Shown in pieces: positions 55,306-64,000 of a stretch of DNA of 64,000 bases. This DNA is from Berberis thunbergii (lineage: Eukaryota; Streptophyta; Magnoliopsida; Ranunculales; Berberidaceae): positions 1 through 64,000 of the forward strand of contig QNQO01001169.1 of the NCBI GenBank assembly GCA_003290165.1. The letters are read 5' to 3'. Position 1 is the first letter of the stretch. Each line of letters begins with the position of its first letter. The translations under genes were made by a program, and so were the position numbers. The notes under the pieces are model-generated. The model did not search any database, was not told the DNA's origin, and was given only the letters and a program-made list of their open reading frames with translations.

Positions 55306-57848
55306 AGTCAATAAGTAAATGCTTTTTGATCACATGATGTTAGCATTGACCTTGGGAATTGGATTAGTTTTGGGTATATACTAGCCACATGAACGCATTG
55401 TTTGGTATGGCCCATGAGACAACCCACAAGTTATCATATGCTCTTGTTTTTAGATAATAAAAATGATTGAAATGTAAAGAAGTTATTATATCTCTGTAGG
55501 CATATAACCATTAATAAAAATGGTTGCAATTTGTGTGTAACATCCTCCTGGTTGGCAAATAATGCATCTCCAGGGCACGTTTTCTCGTACACTAGTTGGT
55601 AAAAGGCCCAAACTATGTACCCAAAATTCATGATTTGTGTTGAAGCCCAATGTGAGTGCAATAGTCCCGTAGGCTACAAATTGATTCAACTGCTTGTGTG
55701 TCAATTGCAGATTTGAAAATCTTCTATTTTGTGCATTCTATTATTAGTGATGATACTTCTATTGTAGTGTTTTATTAATCGTGGGCTTCATTAATTGAGG
55801 TATATTAATTTGTTTTTTTTTTAATTCTAACCGGGGAGGGGAGAGGGAGAGGAGAAGAGTTTTTTGGTATTCATGAATGTAGATGTGTAAACGTTCAAAT
55901 TATAGAACTCAATTTTTGTATATCCAATGTGACATTCATCCTTTTTTTGAATGAAAATATTTTATTATATTAGATGAAGTTTTGTATAGTCATTTATGTA
56001 TTGTTCAAATAAAAAAAAATTATGTTAAAGTAACTAATTTTTATACTATATTTAATAATTAATGAAATCACTCCGCTCCCCCTCAACAAAAATCCTTACT
56101 CCGTTACTGACTACACTCGATAAAGACCATTGTTAGGATCTATCAAGAATAATGAATAAAAGTATGACATTACCTGGAAAATTATAGGATCTATCACATA
56201 TTGCTTTGTGGTGTTAAACTTGGACACCTTAGAAACTTTTTTACCAACAAATGTTTCTCTATCGACTTGTACAAACCCAGGGCAAAGACTATTAAAACAA
56301 CCTGTCTGAGTATTATCTGCCTGTTGCACGACCAAATGTATAATGAGCAAGCTATATTTGTAGTTAAATTCACTTAATTCAGTCTGTTCGAACTTAAACT
56401 TACAGTCCAATATGCAAATGTTCGAGTCTCTTGATCACCATATACTTCAGGAGCTATCTGTTAAAATCAACATCACGCAGATTGTAATGTGAACTACTAA
56501 ACATTGATGGTTCATTTGTTAATGTGTATCGACATTATTGATTATACAACTAAAAAAGCTAGCAAAACAATGACTAGTAAATGCCTTACCATCCATCCAG
56601 TCTGTATTAAATTGCGTTGATCTATTGAATCATCTTGAACCCAGATTAACGATGCAGAATATTGATCAGCAGCAACATTCATATTATACAAGTTGATGGA
56701 TGCACCAACTCCGTGGTATGGTCCGTTGTGTGAGACATACGCGGCTAACTGTGATGATGAAAATATTCAAACTTGTTAAAAATACTTCAAGAATTTTCAC
56801 CTTTTTTTATCCCTTATTATCTCTCAACTTAGATGCCGTTGGTAGGGTTTGAATCCTGGACCTGTGATTTCATCTGTCAGAGACATACCGTTGAGCTGGT
56901 ACCCTATTGGCCTCGAAGACTTTTCACATGTGATGCAGATATATACAAGCTTGTTATGTCAAGAAAAATAAATTAAACAAAACAACTTACATGTTGATTT
57001 GGAGAGTGAAAATTATTAGTTGTATGAAAAATAGTTCCATATGTTTCTGAGAAATATTTGGCTCTTCTCAAAACCTCTTTTCGAGTCCTTGGAATTGGAA
57101 CTGTTCCTTGTGGGCACCTTATACCTCTTAAAAGAGCTTTGGAGCTTTTGATCTCTGATGAAAATTTGGTAGCATATCTTTTGGGTAAAGAGGTAGGTCT
57201 CATCTAAAAGAAAATTTAATCAAAGTTTGAACAATGATACAAATTAAACTTTAGAAATTAACAGAGGTAGTAATCATCCCTTCATATACCATCATGCAAC
57301 ATTGGTATAAAAATCAATAAAAATAAAAATAATAATCATACCTGGACTTTGTGATTCTTGAGAAGGGGATGATCAAGGGATGGTTGTTTATATATGTCGA
57401 TGCAATCAATTATCTCACCTTCTGGAGTTGTCTGAAAAAGAAAAAGAAAAAAAAAATTAGTTCGACTCTATAAGTAAATTACTTATTTTCTTGTTATATG
57501 TTTATGTTCACAATGATTAAATTGTGTGCTTGTTTGATCAAGCAAATGATGTTATGGTATATAACTATGTTTATTAAGAAAAACGAGAAAAAACCTTATT
57601 TATGATAAGGAATTGATACTTGAATATTTGAAGTAAATACAACCCTTGATGAACTATATCTCCTTTGTTACGAGACATTCTAAAATTAACATGAAGAATC
57701 ATACCTGAAATGTCTTCACGGGCGGTTTATTGAGAACTTTTAGTTGTCTTTCCAACTCTATATCTTCTTCTAGTGACGTTCTCCATCCCGCTACTAAATT
57801 TTGGGATGGAAACGCGAAAATGATAATAAAAATCTCAAAAATCCCCAT
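53500..57848 (-). CDS. Neprosin-domain (DUF239) protein, seven exons, with a premature stop in the last
   Basis: Secreted protein of the neprosin (glutamic peptidase) family. Exons on the minus strand: 57848-57705, 57431-57342, 57203-56991, 56748-56590, 56457-56404, 56320-56174, 53856-53500; all GT-AG and in frame. A signal peptide ([15 protein letters not shown]) is followed by the neprosin activation segment ([20 protein letters not shown], then [13 protein letters not shown]). The neprosin domain runs from about residue 150 ([14 protein letters not shown]) through [17 protein letters not shown] and [14 protein letters not shown] to [14 protein letters not shown] at 53818-53820 ends translation after 281 of 387 codons. 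The two positions where I expect the catalytic Glu residues are Gln (LIQTGW) and Phe (GWGGF), so peptidase activity is doubtful even without the stop (from memory of the family). Intron 6 (2.3 kb) carries a hAT element. Probably a recent pseudogene or null allele. Confidence 0.88.
53861..53910. repeat. (AAAAAC)n simple repeat
   Basis: A-rich hexanucleotide-like repeat just inside intron 6 of the neprosin gene. Confidence 0.8.
54529..56109. mobile_element. hAT-type element in intron 6 of the neprosin gene
   Basis: 1,581 bp with ends CAGGCACGGA and, inverted, CAGTAACGGA. The 8-bp flanks ACTATACT (54521-54528) and ACTACACT (56110-56117) match at 7 of 8. Subterminal TTGCCCCCATTG and CTCCCCCTC-like stretches resemble the 22940-23714 element. 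It contains a TG microsatellite; no transposase was recognised. Confidence 0.7.
55259..55304. repeat. (TG)n microsatellite
   Basis: About 46 bp of uninterrupted TG, inside the hAT element. Confidence 0.95.
56825..56920 (-). mobile_element. tRNA-derived SINE-like sequence in intron 3 of the neprosin gene
   Basis: On the minus strand CCAGCTCAACGGTATG resembles an A box and CAGGATTCAAACCCTAC, about 45 bp later, resembles a B box of RNA polymerase III promoters. Cloverleaf and poly-A/T tail are not evident, so it could be a tRNA-like fragment. Confidence 0.4.
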
Positions 57849-59448
57849 GATGTTGAACTATAAGGTAGTGTGGAACCGTTGTAGATATAATAAACATAGA
57901 TAAAAGTTTGAGTTCAAATAGTTTGATATTTATATTGACATGTACAGTTAAAAATACCAATAACTTAGGAGTAAATATTGGAAAGCTTTTGTAAATTTAT
58001 ATATGCTGAAAATTGATTTAATATATATATACACCATTTTATTTCCCTCTCTTAGAACACATATCAAACCTTTACTTTGATTCCATTAACAAGTCCACCA
58101 AATAATAGGCTATAATCCTTTTCATTATCTATCGATGAAATAAATTCATAGTTCAAAGCTTCCTTTCGCAAAACTATCTCCATAAATTAGTTTCTACTAA
58201 GTCACCACCATACCTAATATTTCGCAACGTTAGATATTTCTCTTAGCATAATGTATCATAATCAAGTCAATACATATTAGTAATTAAAGTATTCAAATCA
58301 ATTTCCTAATATTTCTCTATACATCTATTTATATTCTAACTTCAGACTTCAATGGCCATCAAAGGTTTTTGTTGCTAGGATATACCTCTACCAAAAATGC
58401 ATGAAAAATAATATAAAGCTCAAATTTGTATTTCAATTTTTAAAAAGCTTCTACCACTTATAGAACCTCGCAAAAAACCATATTTAATGACACTCTTCGA
58501 CACTCCCAAAATGGGTCACTAAATTTGTATTTCAAATTTTTTTAGGTTACCATTAAAAATAAAAATAAAACCTCTTGAAAAAAAAAGAAAAAATTCTAAC
58601 ATGTATAATACGGGAACAAATGGAAAGATATGAACCAATTTATTTTTTTATTCAAAGAAAAACATAAAATAAAATATCAAAATAAGTAAAATTTTAAATA
58701 AATAATAAGACATAAATGAAATATAAAATGTGTACTGATAAAATCTATAACCAAAACTATATTAATCAATGGAACAAACATATATACACTAAGGGTGCCA
58801 ATGGTATTCTGGTTAGTTGTCTAAGGCTGTGGTGGTTGAACCACCATATCTTGCGTTCGATACCCACCAGCAACACAATTGCGTTCCATATCTTGCGTTC
58901 GATATCTTGGTGTTGGAAATGAGGAAGGAAAAGGGTGGCGGCAGAGCTGTGAAACAGAAGAGGAAGGTGGTAGTGGGGTTGTGAAACAAAGGAGATAGAA
59001 GGTGGAGGAGGAAGTTCTATACTCACCGGTGGCACACTTGGCTTTCCAAAAAAAAAGGGGAAGTTTAGTATTTTTTACAATCGTTAGATTTTTCTCGAGA
59101 TTGATATATGATTTGATTGAGACCCTATAATTTTTCTCGAGATTTGGTTATGATTTCAACTAGACCCTGCAATTTTCTTCGATATGAGATGTTTGAAATA
59201 CCATTTTTTATTTTATTTTATCAACTATTGAATTTTTATTGAGGTACAATTACATTTCAAATAAGTCATACGATTTTCTTTGAGATCAGATGTTCAAGAT
59301 ACAAAACATTCAATCTCAATAATTGATTTATTAAGTATATTTATTTAATTTAATTTAAAAACTCACAGTCAAGTCGATGGCTACTCTTAAGGGTAAGTAC
59401 AATGATAATTAACGATGAATGCACATCTCAATTAACTATTTATTATAT
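57849..59448. other. Upstream flank of the neprosin gene
   Basis: AT-rich; its left part should contain the neprosin promoter (minus strand). Apart from a possible SINE near 58785-58880 no feature is supported. Confidence 0.4.
58785..58880 (+). mobile_element. Possible tRNA-derived SINE fragment
   Basis: TGGTTAGTTGTCTAAGG and, about 45 bp on, GCGTTCGATACCCACC look like A and B boxes of a polymerase III promoter. ATATCTTGCGTTCGATA is then repeated about 40 bp later. Ends unclear. Confidence 0.35.
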
Positions 59449-59545
59449 GGAAAATTCTAAATGTCGAGGGTTTGGGGAGGAAAACAGCGAGGGAAATGAG
59501 GTGGACGGGGTGGAAATCGTCCATCCTTCTCGAGATGTGAGCGTT
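59449..59545. mobile_element. Palindromic MITE, copy 4 (one arm only)
   Basis: AAAATTCTAAATGTCGAGGG, then AGCGAGGGAAATGAGGTGGA and GGGGTGG match the left arm of the 49567 element up to its centre. The right arm is absent. Confidence 0.7.
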
Positions 59546-61289
59546 GACTTTTCCAGTCCCTCAAAATAATTGAGTACAACTGTAAGCAATGACTATTAAA
59601 CAAGAGTTCTTGGTGTTGATGCGCTGCCTAGTTAAAATACGGGAAGACGGAACGTAAAAGAATAAAAGACGAACAAGGACACCAAAATCTCTCCTCTTCC
59701 TTCTCCAGTCCGCTCGCAATCATTTCGTTCGTTCGTTCGTTCGTTCTATAAGGTACCCACGAAAACCTCGCCCATCATCTCTCTCTCTCTCCTTCATTTT
59801 CCTTTTTATTATGTTTCTCTTTTTTTTTTATGCTTTTCTTAGGGTTTTGATTACAACAACTACTGCTGCTAAAATTGATATTTGATTTCAATCAATTTAG
59901 TTACACATGTTAGTATATTCTGTATTTCTCTTAGCTGAATATAATAATAATTGGTTACATGGATATGTAATTATTCCAAATTTAAGAAATTGAATTTTAA
60001 TTAGCTTCAAAATATACGTAGTACATTTTAAATGATGGGTGATACTTAAAGGAGAACGAATGGATGATATTTTGACTGGATTGAATTCCTTTTTCTTTGA
60101 GTTGGTGCTATTGCTGATTCTAATTGGAGTCTTTGGCTGAGAAGATGATGCGACATACTTTGTATAGCACTGTGTAGGTATTAGAGGGATGGTTTTTTTT
60201 TTTTTTTTTTGGTGCGTGTGTGTGCGTGTGGGGTTGGATTATTTCTTTTAAAAGGTTAATATATTCATTGAAATGCGTACGAAGCTCGTCCTCTTAAGAG
60301 TTTGATCTAATAGATATTAGACTGCTAGAGACCACTTTTTTTGGTCGTTGAAGGTATTCTGTAGCTTAAGTAAGTAATTTTGATTGAAGCATGAAGTAAA
60401 TTTGGACAAAACTCAGTTAAAGTTGTATATCTTTGTCGAATGTTCCTTTTATTGTTTATAATGGTTGCGATTAGTTCTCTACATGACTTGAGCATGTGAG
60501 GCGCAGCAGAATGAGATGTTTTTTCGTAACAGTCTCATCCTTTATGGAGATGTGTTCCATAGAGGCGTAACTCCCTTCACGACTCTTTTTTGTGCAACGT
60601 TCATATTTTTTTATAAGAGAATTCGTGTCAGGTCTGGATTTGGACTTTGATTATGTCTTCTTATAGTGAGCCAGAGCCTTGTTTGGACCTCTATGGTTAG
60701 CTTTAACATTCTTGGATTTTACGAACTGGCCCAATAGATGGGACGTCAGATTCTCGTGATGGATGCTTTCTATCACGTGTGTGGCTTCAATGATAGTCTA
60801 TTTTGATATATCAATTAAGTATAATTATAATGCTGCTCGAACAAGTTGGGAGAAGTAACATTACAAGAATTATAGTTGTTATAAAAACCTTACTGGAAGA
60901 AGGTTTTGGAATTTTGGGAATGAAGAAACATATTTATAGGACTAGTTCCAGGTTGCAGCTGATGGAGAAATATTATTTCTGAAAGGGTTTCTTTACGAAA
61001 CAAATCAACTACAAGGTTCAGTTGGGCAAATTTTACTATACAGAAAGGGATTCCTAGGATAAGAAGTAACGAGGGATCATGTCTCTAGAGTTATAAATAC
61101 CTAAGAGGTTAAATGGATATAACCACGCTGGGCAAGATCCCACAGAGATTTTTTTGTCTAAAGGGTTTCATGAAGCACTTTTTTTTAAGGCTTAATTTTT
61201 TGCCTTTAGTTTTCCAGAATAATAAGTTTATCACAATTAATCATTTAAAGAAGAGATTCATCATCCCTAATCAAACTTTGTCTATGCCA
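59546..61289. other. Leader-like DNA and spacer, no coding gene recognised
   Basis: 59690-59800 has features of a plant 5' leader: CTCCTCTTCCTTCTCC, (TCGT)n at 59724-59746, TATAAG|GTACCC resembling a splice donor, then CT-rich DNA. No start codon with a recognisable protein follows on the plus strand. It could be the non-coding first exon of a gene beyond the window or of a lost gene. Confidence 0.3.
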
Positions 61290-61560
61290 TAAAGGAGGAT
61301 TCAGTTGACAATCTCCTCTTAATCATTCGTTGGCACCTGAATGTGTATGAAATTGTGGAAATATTGTGGTGTGACGATTCCAAAAATACATTGTGGTGTT
61401 TCAAGATTAGTCAAGTTGTTGCTACCTGTTGGAATGTTCATCGTATGCTATTATTGATACTCTGGAAGCAGCGAAATATGAGCATCTTTGAAGAGGAAGC
61501 GTGATCTCCTGATCAGCTGCTGATTGCAATTAAGGCATTAATGCGACAATTGGGTAACTT
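61290..61560 (+). pseudogene. Possible LINE 3'-end remnant
   Basis: One frame reads LLLILWKQRNMSIFEEEA near 61450-61500, like the LWKxRNxxxFE segment near the end of plant L1-type LINE proteins. Surrounding stops prevent extension. Confidence 0.35.
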
Positions 61561-62053
61561 TGGTAGTGTGTTTCTAGCCTGTAAGTTTCACATGCTTATT
61601 TTTATAAAGAAAGTGGTATCTAAGGCCATTTCCATTGTTTGTGGTATATTATATGTATATATTATAGGTATACCACAAATCATTTCGATGGGTGGTACAA
61701 ATCTTGTAGCACCCGATTTGTACCACCCCTTACCCCAACGGTAAAAAGAATTTTATACCATATTGCTATACCTACACGTATTTCCTCTCATATATATATA
61801 TACCCATTTACATTTTTTGTACACTTTGAGTTTTATATTGCAATTTTTTATTTATTTTGTTGAGAAATGGGTTGATTTGTTGTGGACGTTGTCTACTATG
61901 ATCCTAAATAAGGTATTTTACTTAACTTGAGGAGCTTGTTCTCGCCAAATGTTCAGATTTTCGAACCACTGTTACCATGTAGGTTATCTGGGTGCGAAGT
62001 GCTAACAGTCCCTTTGGGGACCTCTGGAGCCACGACGAAATTGTGGCTGAACC

Positions 62054-63761
62054 TAGGATGGCAACGGGGCGAATTTTGGTATATCCATCCTCATTCCGCG
62101 AAAGAAAAACCATCCCCCGCATCGACTCCATTTAAAGGATTAGAGATCTCTGCCCCGCCCCAAAAGAGCCCGGACTGGGTTTAAATTAAAGGACCATTCT
62201 GACAACAACCGACAAGCCCACCCACACATTATGGCAAAGACCCGACCATTTTGTCAGCCCAATGAGACTTAATTGCTAAGAGCCCAAAGAAAACTTTCAA
62301 GTGTCTAGGCTAGTTTTATAAGAGCAAACTATAACATGGTTACTTTTAAGTGACGTGGGACAATATTTGTAACATAAATTTGAGTTTTGGCTAAATAACA
62401 TGAAACTTAACTTTTATTTGATGTGGGACTATAATTTGTGAATAATAATTTAAAGCTAGGAAACTTAATTTAGGCTATACTTAGTATTTGACTTTGAAAA
62501 TTTTTGTTGAACCATATTTAATCTTGTTAATTGGTGGTGGTGGTGATTGTGGATATGGTTGTGGGTGGTGGAGATGATGACAATGGTTGTAGTTGTGGAC
62601 CTTGTGGTATCATTGATGTGGTGGTTGTAGCTGTTAGTGTAGTGATGATTGTGGTTGTTGATGAAGGTGATGTTAACGATGATTGTGGCTGTGTATTTAG
62701 TATTTGGCTTGGAGATTCCTTATTAAACCTTACTCTTATCTTTTTGGTGGTGGTGGTGATGGTAGTGGTTGTGGTTTTGGTATCGTGGTGATGATGGTGG
62801 TGATTGTGGATATGGTTGTGGCCAGTGGTGATTGTGGATATGGTGGTGGTGATGATGGCGGTGGTTGTTGGTGGTGGTGATGATGGCGGTGGTTGTTGGT
62901 GGAGGTAATGATAGTGATGGTTGTGCTGGTGCTTGTGGTTGTGGGTGGTCAAGGAGGTGGTTGTAGTTTTGGTATCATGGTGGCAATTGTTATATTTGCG
63001 GTGGTGGTGAAAATTATGCTATGGTGGTTGTAGCATTGGCTGTGATTTGTAAAAGTTTTGGTGGTGCTGGTAGTGGTCTCTATGGCTATGAAGGTGTTGG
63101 TGAAGTTATCCTACGGTGGTTGTGATGAGTGTGAAGGTATTGGTGGTTATGGTTATGAAAGTGGTTATGATATGGTATATGGGTGAATGTGGAGGTGACA
63201 ATGATTTTCTACGAGTATTGGTAGTTATGGCTGTGAAGGTGGTTATGCTAATGCTATGGTGATTGTAGTAACATGGCGATGGTGGTGGCTGTGAATGTAG
63301 TGGTGATGGTAGCGGCAAAAAAAGAAAATTTGATGATAAACTTGGTAATGTTAACTTGAGCAATGTGAGTGAGAGTCCATGAATTAGTTGTCCCACATCC
63401 TCTAGAAAGCAACATGCAAAAGTTTCAAATTCTAAAAACACAAGGATTTGCATTTTGTGAGTTTAAGAGGTTTTATCCCACATCCTCTAAGAGGTAAACT
63501 TAAGAAGTTTATGCTTCTATAAAAAATTAGGCCCCACAATTCATTGGGGTTGGGCTGAGCCTAGTTGGCTTGGACATGACCAACCAAACAAATTATATAT
63601 TATACATATATATAATCGAGTATCCACGGGGTAGATATGGCCAAATCCGTATCCGCCCAAAGCTGTGATAGTTTTTGTTTTCTTCCTCGAATCTGCCCCA
63701 AAATCTATTAAGCTAGGGGCAGGGCGGATATCCATCTAAACAGATATTTCTATTAACCCTA
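62054..63761. mobile_element. Probable hAT element enclosing GGT-rich DNA
   Basis: TAGGATGGCAACGGGGCG at the left is a common plant hAT start. The right end, TTAACCCTA, pairs over its last bases, and the right subterminal part has GGGGCAGGGCGGATATCC. The 8-bp flanks GCTGAACC (62046-62053) and GTAGAACC (63762-63769) match at 6 of 8. No transposase. Confidence 0.5.
62530..63310. repeat. GGT/GTT/GAT-rich low-complexity array
   Basis: The plus strand is almost free of C for about 780 bp and consists of GGTGGTTGTGGTGATG-like words, including direct copies of GATGATGGCGGTGGTTGTTG at about 62849 and 62877. The long His/Thr/Pro frames on the minus strand are products of this composition, not genes. 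Confidence 0.85.
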
Positions 63762-63769
63762 GTAGAACC

Positions 63770-64000
63770 ATGATAAGTTTATTTATTTGATTTTGTATAG
63801 TTTGTGAGTTATTATATTGTTCCGTTTATTCAAAACAAACATATACTAATAATAAACCATGATATTCGATTAAGTGAACATCATGTAATTTAATCCATAA
63901 CAAAAGCAAAACATTTACTTTTGGTAGCATTGTCTTAAAATGAAATTAGAAGGTCGTTGCCACATAAAATAAAACTGGAAATTAATATCAAGTATAAAAT
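63770..64000. other. Window end, nothing recognised
   Basis: AT-rich DNA without an identifiable feature. Confidence 0.4.

Noticed and set aside
61615..61790. Possible MITE with GGTGGTACAAATC / GATTTGTACCACC palindrome
   Set aside because: Only a small internal hairpin is seen; no convincing termini or target duplication, so it was not listed.
62527..62952. 141-codon His/Thr/Pro-rich frame on the minus strand
   Set aside because: It lies entirely in the GGT/GTT low-complexity array; the composition alone explains the open frame.

Overview
The window is AT-rich nuclear DNA of a flowering plant, most likely a eudicot. The reasons are spliced genes of plant-specific families (NPF7 transporter, BSK receptor-like cytoplasmic kinase, neprosin-domain protein), canonical GT-AG introns, chromodomain Ty3/gypsy elements primed by initiator-Met tRNA, and many hAT and Mutator-like (MULE) elements. 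Nothing indicates prokaryotic, organellar or free viral DNA.

Layout. 1-2.85 kb: first three exons of an NPF7-type (NRT1.5-like) transporter on the minus strand, running off the left edge, with two frame problems. 2.85-8.9 kb: intergenic. 8.90-16.79 kb: a short non-autonomous hAT element (8-bp target duplication GGTGCAAA) later split by a minus-strand Ty3 chromovirus (TSD GCATA) and a hairpin-like MULE (TSD ATTAAAATA). 17.0-17.25 kb: an orphan first exon resembling mitochondrial RRM proteins. 18.2-21.4 kb: a tandemly duplicated repeat block with internal 190-bp repeats. 22.9-32.15 kb: a run of DNA transposons, ending in a 6.1-kb MULE that carries decayed transposase, an OTU-like region and a reverse-oriented plant-mobile-domain remnant.

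32.78-52.36 kb: one complete BSK-type kinase gene (nine exons, 499 codons, open throughout) spread over 19.6 kb. Intron 5 (9.3 kb) contains a very young Ty3 retrotransposon with near-identical LTRs. Intron 8 (5.9 kb) contains LINE remnants and a palindromic MITE. 53.5-57.85 kb: a seven-exon neprosin (DUF239) gene on the minus strand with a stop codon inside its last exon and a hAT element in its large intron. 57.85-64 kb: no confident gene; SINE- and LINE-like fragments, a half MITE and a probable hAT holding about 0.8 kb of GGT/GTT-rich low-complexity DNA.

The genes are unrelated single-copy loci rather than an operon or cluster. The main story is transposon layering: most mobile elements listed have ends and target-site duplications that can be read directly, which gives a relative order of insertion. 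Exon borders were worked out by hand from splice sites and family similarity recalled from memory; no database search was possible.
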